From: VRUE01 sp963697805
Lineage (GTDB): Bacteria; Actinomycetota; Thermoleophilia; Solirubrobacterales; 70-9
Length of the DNA: 64,000 nt
Direction of reading: 5' to 3'
Assembly (NCBI GenBank): GCA_963697805.1
Contig: CAVOPB010000002.1
Coordinates: 1,127,223-1,191,222 of the forward strand
Numbering within the stretch: position 1 is the stretch's first letter; every line of letters starts with the position of its first letter. A program made the position numbers and the translations under genes. The notes below the pieces were generated by a model, which was not told where the DNA came from, did not search any database, and saw only the letters and a program-made list of their open reading frames with translations. Below are positions 1 to 10,966 of this stretch, one piece after another.

Positions 1-2831
<2,831 letters not shown>

Positions 2832-2847
<16 letters not shown>

Positions 2848-3242
2848 ACCCGGTTCGGGAGTTCATCCGCGCCTTCAACCAGCGGGACCTCGACGCGTTC
2901 GTCGCGGTCCTCGACCCGGAGGTCGAGCTGCACGCGATGCGAGGGCTGCGCCGGGGCCTCGAGGCGGCGCGGCTGTGGGCGACCAGACCGCCGGGTGGGG
3001 TCCAGCAGACGATCGTCCTCGACGACCTCTACGAGGACGGGACCGAGTCCGGCGGCGGCTCCGCGGTGGCGCTGATCCGCCGGGCCTGGGTCTGGGACGA
3101 GGATGGCTCGCCGGCCGGTGAGGACGTCATGGCCTGGCTGTTCGAGCTCCGCGACCACCGGATTCGGAGCTGGCGGCCGTTCGAGGACCGCGCCGAGGCT
3201 CTCCACGCCGCCGGATTCGACCGCGGCATCGGGTCGGCGTAG
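2832..3242 (+). CDS. SnoaL-like / NTF2-fold small protein
   Basis: A 136-residue protein of the SnoaL/NTF2 cone fold: an N-terminal helix with DPVREFIRAFNQRDLDAF, then alternating strands and a C-terminal SWRPFEDRAEALHAAG stretch typical of actinobacterial SnoaL proteins of unknown substrate. I place the start at GTG 2832, which overlaps the secA stop by 16 bases. ATG 2799 in the same frame would add 11 residues that merely read through the SEC-C coding region. No specific catalytic function can be assigned. Confidence 0.7.
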
Positions 3243-3255
3243 GATTTCTGAGTCG

Positions 3256-4128
3256 ATGGTCACCGTCGCCGAGAACAACACCGAGGCAGCGCAGGCCTGG
3301 AGCGGCTCATTGTTCGAGCGGTTCGTCGAGTTCCGGGAGCTGGTCGTGGCCGGCCTCGGGGCCCACGGCGAGGCCGCGATGGAGGCCCATCCCCCGGGTG
3401 AGGGCGAGAGGGTGATCGACCTCGGGTGCGGCTTCGGCGACACGACCCAGCGCCTCGCCGGCCTCGTCGGCCCGAACGGCAGCGCCCTCGGCGTCGATGT
3501 CTCGGAGCCGTTCATCGAGGAGGCCCGCAGGGAGGCCGAGGCCGCGGGGGCACCGAACGTCAGCTTCAGGGCCTGCGACGTCCAGGTCACCGAGTTCGAC
3601 GCCAAGAGTTTCGACTACGCCTACTCGCGGATGGGGATCATGTTCTTCGCCAACCCGGTCCAGGCCCTCCGCAACGTCTGCGCCTCGCTGGCGCCGGGCG
3701 GCAGGCTGTGCGCCGTCGTCTGGCGCCGCAAGCTCGACAACGAGTGGGTTCTTCGGGCGGAGGGCGTCGTCGAGAAATACCTCGATCACCCGGAGGAGAC
3801 CAATGAGCCGACCTGCGGCCCCGGGCCGTTCTCAATGGCCGGCGCGGACACCGTCACCGACCAGCTCATGCTCGCCGGGTTCGAGGAGATAACGCTGCGG
3901 CGCTGCGACCTTCCGATCAAGATCGGCAACGACCTCGATCAGGCGGTCGAGTTCAACATGGCGATCGGGCCGGCCGGTGAGGTGCTGCGGCTGTGGGAAG
4001 ACCGGATCGACGAGATCCGTCCGAAGATCGCGGCGGAGCTGCGCGAAGCGCTGGCGGAGTTCGAGGGGCCGGACGGGGTGACCGCTCCGGCGTCGACCTG
4101 GATCATCGGCGCCCGGGCCCCCCAATAG
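3256..4128 (+). CDS. Class I SAM-dependent methyltransferase
   Basis: A 290-residue Rossmann methyltransferase. Motif I is VIDLGCGFGDTTQRLAG near residue 53, followed by the acidic strand GVDVSEPFIEEA and a post-II region SFDYAYSRMGIMFFANPVQAL, which resembles UbiE/COQ5-type small-molecule methyltransferases. The frame is open from 3103, but ATG 3256 lies just before the conserved region and 14 bases after the preceding stop. The substrate is not evident from the neighbours (SnoaL-like protein and prfB). Confidence 0.85.
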   Translation: MVTVAENNTEAAQAWSGSLFERFVEFRELVVAGLGAHGEAAMEAHPPGEGERVIDLGCGFGDTTQRLAGLVGPNGSALGVDVSEPFIEEARREAEAAGAPNVSFRACDVQVTEFDAKSFDYAYSRMGIMFFANPVQALRNVCASLAPGGRLCAVVWRRKLDNEWVLRAEGVVEKYLDHPEETNEPTCGPGPFSMAGADTVTDQLMLAGFEEITLRRCDLPIKIGNDLDQAVEFNMAIGPAGEVLRLWEDRIDEIRPKIAAELREALAEFEGPDGVTAPASTWIIGARAPQ

Positions 4129-4137
4129 GCTGTTGGG

Positions 4138-5272
4138 ATGGCTGACGCAGCGACCGAATCGGTGCCGGCGCGTCTCGCCGCTATCCGCGGGCAGTTGAAG
4201 CTGCTCGCGGATTATCTTTGACCCCGCCTCGCTTGAGGGAGAGGTCGAGCGGCTCGAGACCGAGATGCAGCGGCCCGGATTCTGGGACGACCAGGACATC
4301 GCGGCCCGCACCAGCGCCGCCCACGCCGGCGCTCAGCGCAAGCTGAAGGGCTTCCGCGAGCTCGAGGCCGACGTCGACGACCTCGATGAGCTGGCCGGGA
4401 TGACCGGCGACGACGACGAGCTCGCCGGCGAGCTCGCGACCCAGCTCGGCTCGGTCGAGGAGCGCCTCGCCGAGCTCGAAGAGGCGCGGCTGTTCAGCGG
4501 CGAGTACGACGGCGGCGACGCGGTCGTCACCGTCCACGCCGGCGCCGGCGGCACCGACTCGCAGGACTGGGCCGAGATCCTGCTGCGGATGTACCTGCGG
4601 TGGGCGGAGCGGCGCGGCTTCGGGGTCGAGATGAAGGAGGCCTCGCCGGGGGAGGAGGCGGGCCTGAAGTCGGCGACCTTCGTCGCCCGCGGCGAGAACG
4701 CGTATGGCCTGTTCGCCGCCGAGCGCGGGGTCCACCGGCTGGTCCGGATCTCACCCTTCGACTCCTCGGCCCGTCGCCACACGAGCTTCGCCCAGGTCGA
4801 CGTCGGCCCAATGGTCGATGAGGACGTCGCGGTCGAGATCGACGACGCCGACCTGCGGGTCGACACCTACCGCGCCTCGGGGGCGGGTGGGCAGCACGTC
4901 AACAAGACCGATTCGGCGGTCCGGATCACCCACATCCCCAGCGGGATCGTCGTCCAGTGCCAGAACGAGCGCTCCCAGACCCAGAACAAGGCGGCGGCGA
5001 TGCAGCTGCTGCGCTCGAAGCTGCTCGAGCTCGAAGAGCGAAAACGCGCGGAAAGGCTGGCGAAGGAGCGCGGCGAGGTCAAAGACGTCGCCTGGGGCTC
5101 GCAGATCCGCAGCTACTTCCTCCACCCCGATCAGCGGGTCAAGGACCACCGCACGGGCCACGAGGTCGGCGACGCCGAGCGGGTCCTCGACGGCGACATC
5201 GACGACTTCATCCGCGACTACCTGAACAAGACCGCCGCCTCGGCGGCGGGCTCCGGTGGCCCGCCGGCGTGA
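4138..5272 (+). CDS. prfB: Peptide chain release factor 2, with programmed +1 frameshift
   Basis: RF2 terminates translation at UGA and UAA. It is encoded in two frames. The first starts at ATG 4138 and reads 27 codons, ending LLADYL before an in-frame TGA at 4219. The second continues at GAC 4220 as DPASLEGEVERLETEMQ to the stop at 5272. The joined product is 377 residues, the normal RF2 size. The stop-codon recognition tripeptide SPF (in RISPFDSSARRH) and the catalytic GGQ (in SGAGGQHVNKTDSAVR) are present. The downstream frame alone lacks a good start and the N-terminal helix, so the frameshifted product is the real one. The esterase gene that follows overlaps by four bases. Confidence 0.95.
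4213..4222 (+). promoter_or_regulatory. prfB recoding site (autoregulatory +1 frameshift)
   Basis: The ten bases TATCTTTGAC are identical to the classical RF2 slippery site: CTT in the P site, TGA in the A site, followed by C. When RF2 is scarce the ribosome slips +1 and makes RF2. The usual strong AGGGGG Shine-Dalgarno-like stimulator three bases upstream is not present; the sequence there is CTCGCGGAT. The site is therefore canonical in its core and weak in its stimulator. Confidence 0.92.
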
Positions 5273-5943
5273 CCGGGCCGCTGCGCTTCCTCGAGCGGCC
5301 GGCGGACGCTGAGCCGACCGGGCTGCTGATCCTCCATCACGGCCGTGGGACCGACGCCCCCGACCTGCTCGGCCTCGCCGACCTGCTCGACCCCGGGCGC
5401 ACGCTCCACGTCGCCGCCCCGCGGGCGCCGCTGGCGTTGCCGGGATCGCCGGGCTTCCACTGGTACCTCGTGCCGCGGGTCGGCTACCCGGATCACGACA
5501 CCTTCCACGCTGCCCGCGCGGCGCTGGCAGAGCTCCACGACCGGCTCTGGGAGCAGACCGGGATCAGTCCCGACGCGACGGTTCTGGGCGGGTTCTCGAT
5601 GGGCTCGGTGATGAGCTACGCGATGGGCCTCGGCGCCGACCGGCCACCCGTCGCCGGCCTGCTCGCTTTCAGCGGGTTCATCCCGATCGTCGAGGGCTGG
5701 GAGCCGCATTTCGAGGACCGGGGCGGGACCCGGGTCTTCATCGCCCACGGCGAGAGCGACCCGGTCATGGAGATCGGATTCGCCCGCCGCGCCCGGGAGC
5801 TGATCGAGGCCGGTGGCCTCGAGGTCAGCTACCACGAGTCGCCGGTCGGTCACCAGATCGATCCCGCGCACGTGCCGCTCGCGGCGGAGTGGCTGGCGCG
5901 GCTTCGCGGCTACTCGACGGGGCCGGCGGCGGGGTCCGACTGA
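5269..5943 (+). CDS. Alpha/beta-hydrolase, phospholipase/carboxylesterase family
   Basis: A 224-residue serine hydrolase. The nucleophile elbow is LGGFSMGSVMSYAMG (GFSMG), the acid is in AHGESDPVM and the histidine in SPVGHQIDPAH, so the catalytic triad is complete and in the usual order. LHHGRGTDAPDL near residue 25 forms the oxyanion side. The GTG start at 5269 overlaps the prfB stop as GTGA, implying translational coupling. The substrate is unknown; small-ester hydrolases of this family often act on acyl-thioesters or lysophospholipids. Confidence 0.85.
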   Translation: MTGPLRFLERPADAEPTGLLILHHGRGTDAPDLLGLADLLDPGRTLHVAAPRAPLALPGSPGFHWYLVPRVGYPDHDTFHAARAALAELHDRLWEQTGISPDATVLGGFSMGSVMSYAMGLGADRPPVAGLLAFSGFIPIVEGWEPHFEDRGGTRVFIAHGESDPVMEIGFARRARELIEAGGLEVSYHESPVGHQIDPAHVPLAAEWLARLRGYSTGPAAGSD

Positions 5944-6545
5944 AACCAGACGGTCTGCCCGCGGACGGTCCGCCTCAGCGCCAGGCGCCTGGTGAAGTAG
6001 GGCCGGCAGTAGCTCGGGGCGGAGGGAATGTCGAGAGTGAGGAGATAGTCGCTGGCGTCGCGGGCCCGCTCCATCCGGTCGCTGCCCAGGGTCTCGGTGA
6101 GCCGCAGGACTCCGCTTCTCCCGAGGTGGCGTTTGACGACGCCGAGGTCGAGCGACTCGGCTCCCCTGCGCATCTGGAAGTCGAGGTAGGCGCGCGTCGG
6201 TTCAACCGTCGAGTAGCGGACGATGAAGCGCAGGCGATTGCGCGAGGGAAGGGAGACGACACGGGCACGCGCGGTCCGCAACAGGCATTCTTCCGGCGCT
6301 TCGCCCCCCGCTTCAGCCGCTTCTTCGGCTTCGCATTCGAGCACGCCCTCTTCCCATTCGAAGCATTCTTCTTCGACCTGGGAGGCGCCGCTCGATTCCG
6401 CTTCCGGGAGCGCCGCGGCGGTGGCGCTCGCCGCCTTGACCAGGCAGAGGAGGCCGATCAGAACAACGGGGGTGGCGATCGAGACGAGCCAGGCGAGGCG
6501 GGTCAGGTTCGTCTCGCGGCCGGGGTTGGTGGGTCGGTACGTCAT
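5910..6545 (-). CDS. Membrane-anchored protein of unknown function
   Basis: A 211-residue protein, not recognised. There is one N-terminal membrane segment (LAWLVSIATPVVLIGLLCLV, about residues 17-36), then an acidic linker rich in Glu and Ala with three Cys, and a C-terminal domain of about 120 residues with RNRLRFIVRYSTVEPTRAYL and RRGAESLDLGVVKRHLG that could be a small beta domain outside the membrane. The start at ATG 6545 places the membrane segment correctly; an in-frame ATG at 6596 would add a positively charged leader. It converges on the esterase with a 34-base overlap. Confidence 0.6.
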   Translation of the reverse strand: MTYRPTNPGRETNLTRLAWLVSIATPVVLIGLLCLVKAASATAAALPEAESSGASQVEEECFEWEEGVLECEAEEAAEAGGEAPEECLLRTARARVVSLPSRNRLRFIVRYSTVEPTRAYLDFQMRRGAESLDLGVVKRHLGRSGVLRLTETLGSDRMERARDASDYLLTLDIPSAPSYCRPYFTRRLALRRTVRGQTVWFQSDPAAGPVE

Positions 6546-6576
6546 TGCCCCGTCATCGACCCCGTTTGCCGCTTGC

Positions 6577-7143
6577 TTAAGCCAGGCTTTTCTCAAGCGC
6601 CCCCTCGAGCTCGAGCAGCGCTCGCTTCATCGGCAGGCCGCCGCCGTAGCCGCCGAGCGCGCCGCCGCTACGCAGGACGCGGTGGCAGGGGACGACGATC
6701 GGGATCGGGTTCGCCCCGCACGCCGACCCCGCGGCGCGGACGGCACGCGGGTTGCCCGCGCTCGCGGCCACCTCCGTGTAGCTCCGGGTCCTTCCGTATG
6801 GGATTCGGTCGATCGCCCGCAGGACCCGTCGGCGAAAGTCGTGGCTGAGGCGCCAGTCGAGCGGCAGGTCGAACTCGGTCAGCCCGCCGCTGAAGTAGCT
6901 GTCGAGCTCGCGCCGGACCTGCTCGAGGCGGGCCGGCGCCTCGAGCACCCTGGGCGAGATCCGCGCCGCCAGATCCTCGAGGAGCTCGTCCGGCTCCTCC
7001 GCCGGCAGCCCGACCCGGACCAGGCCGCGCGATGTGGTCGCGAGCAGGAGATCGCCGAACGGCGAGTCGGTGGTCGTGTAGGCAACGTCGATCAGCCCCT
7101 CCTCGGCGGCCCGCTCGGTCAGTCTCTCCAGCTCGGCCCTCAT
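6577..7143 (-). CDS. ogt: Methylated-DNA--protein-cysteine methyltransferase
   Basis: A single-use repair protein that transfers alkyl groups from O6-alkylguanine to its own cysteine. The active-site motif is IPIVVPCHRVLRSGG near residue 150. The helix-turn-helix and asparagine hinge (SYTEVAASAGNPRAVRAAGSACGANP) precede it, and the N-terminal domain is the ribonuclease-H-like fold of the Ogt/MGMT family. Its ATG overlaps the stop of the sigma factor by four bases (ATGA), so the two are co-translated. Confidence 0.92.
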   Translation of the reverse strand: MRAELERLTERAAEEGLIDVAYTTTDSPFGDLLLATTSRGLVRVGLPAEEPDELLEDLAARISPRVLEAPARLEQVRRELDSYFSGGLTEFDLPLDWRLSHDFRRRVLRAIDRIPYGRTRSYTEVAASAGNPRAVRAAGSACGANPIPIVVPCHRVLRSGGALGGYGGGLPMKRALLELEGALEKSLA

Positions 7144-7601
7144 GCCAGCTCCTTTCTCAATCGCTTGATCCCCTCGTGCAGGCTGCGCCGCGCGGCCTCG
7201 GATGAGCAGCCGAGCGCGGCGGCAATCTCGGCGTGGGGGAGGTCGGCCCCGAACCGGAGGGCGACCGCGGCGCGCTGTTTCGGCGGCAGCGTCTCGACCG
7301 CATCCCAGATTCCCTCGTCGGGCTCCGGATCGAGGCTCGCGACCTCGATCGGCTCCGCGACCGGCAGCGGCCGGCGGCCGTTGGCGCGGTGGTGGTCGAT
7401 CGCCTTGCGGTGGGCGATCGTGAGCAGCCAGCCCCGGAGGTTGCCGGCGTCGCGGAGCTTCGGGTAGGCACGGAGCGCGGCGAGGAAGGTCTCCTGGAAG
7501 CAGTCCTCGGCGTCGGCGCGGCCGACGGCGCCGCGCAGGGTCGCCATCACGGCCGCGGCATGCTCGTCGAGCAGGGTCTGGAACGGGGGCAGTCGGCTCA
7601 C
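7140..7601 (-). CDS. ECF-type RNA polymerase sigma factor
   Basis: A 153-residue group 4 sigma factor. Region 2 covers residues 8-75 with DAEDCFQETFLAAL and GNLRGWLLTIAHRKAIDHHR. Region 4 covers residues 100-150 with LPPKQRAAVALRFGADLPHAE and the recognition helix CSSEAARRSLHEGIKRLRK. It lies directly upstream of and overlaps ogt, so it probably controls its own operon including this repair gene. No anti-sigma factor is seen next to it. Confidence 0.9.
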   Translation of the reverse strand: MSRLPPFQTLLDEHAAAVMATLRGAVGRADAEDCFQETFLAALRAYPKLRDAGNLRGWLLTIAHRKAIDHHRANGRRPLPVAEPIEVASLDPEPDEGIWDAVETLPPKQRAAVALRFGADLPHAEIAAALGCSSEAARRSLHEGIKRLRKELA

Positions 7602-7678
7602 CTCATTGATTAAACGCTGCCGTGGGCGTGAACGTGAGGCGCGAACGCAGTTCGCGGTTACGAACTAGGCTCCGGCCG

Positions 7679-8545
7679 ATGGTGGGTGAGGACGCAGACC
7701 AGCTCTCGGCAGTGGTCGCCCGGGCGCTCGCCGAGGACGTCGGCACCGGCGACGTGACCTCGAGGGCGACGGTGCCGGCTGGCGCGCGCGCCAGGGCGAG
7801 GATCATCCAGAAGCAGCCGGGTGTGATCTTCGGGCTCGCAGCCGTCGCCGAGACGATGCGCCAGTGCGGGGTCGACTCGGTCGACAACCTGATCGTCGAG
7901 GGCCAATGGCGCGACGCGGTGCCGGCCGACGTCGCCCTGGCCGTCGGCCCGGCGGCGGGGTTGCTGGCGGCGGAGCGGACCGCGCTCAACCTGCTCGGCC
8001 ACCTCTCGGGGGTGGCGACCCAGACCTCGCGATTCGTCGAGGCCGTCGCCGGGACCGGGGCGCGAATCCTCGACACGAGAAAGACGACACCCGGGCTCAG
8101 AGCCCTCGAGAAGCAGGCGGTGGCGGCCGGTGGCGGTGTCAACCACCGCCTCGGCCTCTTCGACGCGATCCTGATCAAGGAGAACCACATCGCTCTCGCC
8201 GGCGGCCTTGCCGAGGCGGTCGCCGCCGCCCGCGCCGCCGAGCCCGACCTCGCGGTCGAGGTCGAGTGCAGAGACCTCACCGACGTCGCGGCCGCGCTTG
8301 AGGCCGGGGCCGATCGCCTCCTGCTCGACAACATGGATCCCGATGCCCTGCGCGAGGCGGTCGCGCTGCGTGGGCGCGAGGCCGAGGACGGGAACGGCCC
8401 CGCCCTCGAGGCCTCGGGGGGAGTCGACCTTCAGAGTGTCCGTGAGATCGCCGAGACGGGGGTCGAGCTGATCTCGGTCGGCGCCCTGACGCACTCCGCG
8501 CCGAGGCTCGACCTCAGCATGCTGGTCGAGCCGCTCAGCGGGTGA
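7679..8545 (+). CDS. nadC: Nicotinate-nucleotide pyrophosphorylase (quinolinate phosphoribosyltransferase)
   Basis: Converts quinolinate and PRPP to nicotinate mononucleotide in de novo NAD synthesis. The 288-residue product has the N-terminal ALAEDVGTGDVTSRAT segment, the PRPP/quinolinate site DTRKTTPGLRALEKQAV, IKENHIALAGG, VEVECRDL and the C-terminal EASGGVDLQSVREIAETGV with GALTHSAPRLDLS. ATG 7679 precedes the conserved N-terminus; an upstream in-frame ATG at 7622 would add 19 arginine-rich residues. It shares the pathway with nadA 1.4 kb downstream but is separated from it by two reverse-strand genes. Confidence 0.95.
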   Translation: MVGEDADQLSAVVARALAEDVGTGDVTSRATVPAGARARARIIQKQPGVIFGLAAVAETMRQCGVDSVDNLIVEGQWRDAVPADVALAVGPAAGLLAAERTALNLLGHLSGVATQTSRFVEAVAGTGARILDTRKTTPGLRALEKQAVAAGGGVNHRLGLFDAILIKENHIALAGGLAEAVAAARAAEPDLAVEVECRDLTDVAAALEAGADRLLLDNMDPDALREAVALRGREAEDGNGPALEASGGVDLQSVREIAETGVELISVGALTHSAPRLDLSMLVEPLSG

Positions 8546-8876
8546 CCGTGAGGGTCAGCTTCATTTCCTTCGGGTGGACGGTGCAGATCAGCTTGTAGAT
8601 GCCGGGCTTGCTGAAGGTCTTGGCGAAGTTGACGCCCTTGCTCTTGGTCGTGTCCGAGTTGAAGGAGCCGCCGGGGCCAGACTTCTTGGTGACGTTGTGC
8701 TTCTTCTTCCCGGTCCAGTCGAAGCTCACCTTCGTCCCGGCGCTGACCGTCTTGCTGGACGGAGCGAAGAAGTTGTCGCCGAGCGTGATCGTCGCCGCCG
8801 AAGCCGAGCTTGCCAGCGCGGGTATCGCCAGCAGGGCGGCGATCGCGAACAGGGGGACGATTTTGAGCATGCGCAT
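8535..8876 (-). CDS. Secreted cupredoxin (plastocyanin-like type 1 copper protein)
   Basis: A 113-residue exported protein with a signal peptide (hydrophobic core about residues 4-20, AxA-like site ASSASA). The mature domain is a small cupredoxin. All four type 1 copper ligands are visible: His60 in KKKHNV, then Cys98, His101 and Met105 in LICTVHPKEM. It probably carries electrons outside the membrane. The last codons overlap the end of nadC on the opposite strand by 11 bases. Confidence 0.88.
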   Translation of the reverse strand: MRMLKIVPLFAIAALLAIPALASSASAATITLGDNFFAPSSKTVSAGTKVSFDWTGKKKHNVTKKSGPGGSFNSDTTKSKGVNFAKTFSKPGIYKLICTVHPKEMKLTLTVTR

Positions 8877-8936
8877 CCGGGCCTCCTCGTGGTCGATGCC
8901 GGGTTGTACGCGCCTTTCTCGCGAAAGGTTCAGCCG

Positions 8937-9782
8937 CTACTTCAGCAGACGCGAGAGGCGCCTGTCCTTGAGGACGCGGCCGCCGGTCTGCTCGGCCGGG
9001 CAGTAGTTCGTCTGGTGTTCGGAGAAGAACACCGCCTCGATCGTGGCGCCGCAGCGCGGGCACGGCTCGCCCTCGCGGCGGTGGACCTTCAGCGGCATCG
9101 GCAGTTTGTCGGGCAGATCGGGGCCGATCGTCTCCTCGTAGTGGTCGATCGCGGCACCGAGGACCCCGAGCGCCTGATGCAGCCGACCGACCTCCTCCAC
9201 GTCGAGCTCCGAGCCCTGCTTGAACGGCGAAAGCCGTGCCTCCCAGAGGATCTCATCGACCCAGGAGCGGCCGATCCCGGCGATGTCGCGCTGATGACGG
9301 AGCAGCGGATGCAGGTGCCGCGGCTGGTCGATCAGCGTGGCGAAGGCCTCGAGCGGTGGCCGCGGCCACGCTTCCGGGCCGAGCGTCGCCACGGCCTCGT
9401 CCTCGTCGACGGCGTCGGTCGGCAGAAGCTTCGCCCAGGCGCGCTGCCTGGTCCCGAACTCGCGCAGCCGCAGCTCGCGCCCGTCGGCGATCCGGACCAG
9501 GACCCGCGAGGCCCGGTCTTTCATCGATGCCCGCTTCTCGGACACGCGCAGCCTCCCGGCCGACATCAGGTGGATCAGGAGCGCCAGATCGCCGAACTCG
9601 ACGACCGGCATCTTCCCGACCCTTCGGACGCCCGTCACGGTCCTCCCGGCCAGCTCGTCGAGCGGCGGGTCGAACGTCTTCATCACGTTCATCCCCGGCG
9701 CCAGCGCCGACTCGACCTCGGCGCCGGCCAGTGCGGCATCCAATCGCCTCGCGGTTATCTCCACCTCAGGTAGCTCAGGCAT
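8937..9782 (-). CDS. Fpg/Nei-family DNA glycosylase
   Basis: A base-excision glycosylase/AP lyase of 281 residues. It begins MPELPEVE, which after removal of Met gives the catalytic N-terminal proline and Glu2. The lysine loop RRVGKMPVVEF, HLMSAGRL and the H2TH region HQRDIAGIGRSWVDEILWEA follow. The C-terminal zinc finger reads CPRCG then NYCPAEQ, so the fourth Cys of the usual C-x2-C-x16-C-x2-C finger is replaced by Glu. I chose ATG 9782 because the mature proline must be residue 2; the frame is open further upstream. Whether it acts on oxidised purines (MutM) or pyrimidines (Nei) is not decided. Confidence 0.9.
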   Translation of the reverse strand: MPELPEVEITARRLDAALAGAEVESALAPGMNVMKTFDPPLDELAGRTVTGVRRVGKMPVVEFGDLALLIHLMSAGRLRVSEKRASMKDRASRVLVRIADGRELRLREFGTRQRAWAKLLPTDAVDEDEAVATLGPEAWPRPPLEAFATLIDQPRHLHPLLRHQRDIAGIGRSWVDEILWEARLSPFKQGSELDVEEVGRLHQALGVLGAAIDHYEETIGPDLPDKLPMPLKVHRREGEPCPRCGATIEAVFFSEHQTNYCPAEQTGGRVLKDRRLSRLLK

Positions 9783-9902
9783 CTCCCCAAGTCTGCCGGG
9801 TGGATAGACTTTGGTCAGCATTCATTCGACTGGACCTAGGCACAACGCCATGCCAGCGAACATAAGACCAGCCAGCCCCCAGGGACGATTGAGGCAACGC
9901 CC

Positions 9903-10916
9903 ATGAGAGAGCTACCGACGATCAACGAACCGGTACCGATGCTCGAGCTGGCGCCCGAGGAGATCGAGGAGCTCTCGGCCGAGGTGCGCGCCCTCGCCGC
10001 CGAGCGGGACGCGGTGATCCTCGCCCACAACTACCAGGTGCCCGAGATCCAGGACGTGGCCCATTTCACCGGCGACTCGCTCGGGCTCTCGCGGCGGGCC
10101 GCCGCCGATGCCGCATCGACGATCGCGTTCTGCGGCGTCCACTTCATGGCCGAGACCGCCGCGATCCTCTCGCCCGAGAAGACCGTCCTGATTCCCGACC
10201 TCGACGCGGGCTGCTCGCTGGCCGACTCGATCACGGCCGAGGAACTGCGCGAGTGGAAGGCGAAGCACTCGCCGGATGCGGTCGTCGTCATGTACGTCAA
10301 CACCTCGGCCGACGTGAAGGCGGAGACCGACTACTGCTGCACCTCCTCGAACGCGGTCAAGGTCGTCGAGCACATCCTCCGCGAGCACGGCCCCGACACC
10401 GAGATCCTGTTCGGCCCCGACATGTGGCTCGGCTCCTACGTCGAGCGGGTCACCGGGCGCTCGATGCACGTCTGGCCGGGGGAGTGCCACGTCCACGCCG
10501 GGATCCGACCCGACGACATCGTCGCCCAGCGCACCGCGCACCCCGACGCCGAGTTCCTCGTCCATCCCGAGTGCGGGTGCGTCACCCAGGTGATGGAGTT
10601 CGTCGCCGCCGGCGATGTCGACGAGGAGGGGGTCCACATGCTCTCGACCGGGCAGATGCTCGACTACGTCGAGCAGCACCCCGACGGTGAGTTCATCGTC
10701 GCGACCGAGAACGGGATGCTGCACGCCCTGCGCCAGGCCGCCCCCCGGGTCAGCCTGGTCGAGGCCAACCGGATGGCCTACTGCAAGTACATGAAGATGA
10801 TCACCCTGCCGAAACTGCGCGACGCGCTGCGGGAGATGAAGTTCGAGGTCAGCGTGCCCGAGGAAATCGCCGATCGTGCGCGGATTCCGATCGAGCGGAT
10901 GGTCGCGATCGGGTAG
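9903..10916 (+). CDS. nadA: Quinolinate synthase A
   Basis: Condenses iminoaspartate and dihydroxyacetone phosphate to quinolinate using a [4Fe-4S] cluster. The 337-residue product has ILAHNYQVPEIQDVAHFTGD near residue 40, and cluster cysteines in DLDAGCSLAD, DYCCTSSNAVK and HPECGCVTQV, together with PDMWLGSYVER and the substrate His in WPGECHVHAGI. The C-terminal EANRMAYCKYMKMITLPKL is typical. It feeds NadC. No nadB is in the window. Confidence 0.96.
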   Translation: MRELPTINEPVPMLELAPEEIEELSAEVRALAAERDAVILAHNYQVPEIQDVAHFTGDSLGLSRRAAADAASTIAFCGVHFMAETAAILSPEKTVLIPDLDAGCSLADSITAEELREWKAKHSPDAVVVMYVNTSADVKAETDYCCTSSNAVKVVEHILREHGPDTEILFGPDMWLGSYVERVTGRSMHVWPGECHVHAGIRPDDIVAQRTAHPDAEFLVHPECGCVTQVMEFVAAGDVDEEGVHMLSTGQMLDYVEQHPDGEFIVATENGMLHALRQAAPRVSLVEANRMAYCKYMKMITLPKLRDALREMKFEVSVPEEIADRARIPIERMVAIG

Positions 10917-10936
10917 CGGCGGATAGAGTCCGCCGC
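10916..10936 (+). terminator. Hairpin after nadA
   Basis: A perfect 8-bp stem GCGGCGGA / TCCGCCGC around a five-base loop begins at the last base of the nadA stop codon. There is no clear U-run after it, so it may be a weak terminator or a processing signal between nadA and transketolase. Confidence 0.45.
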
Positions 10937-10966
10937 GGCCCGAAACCCAGCGCACGCACCAACTCT

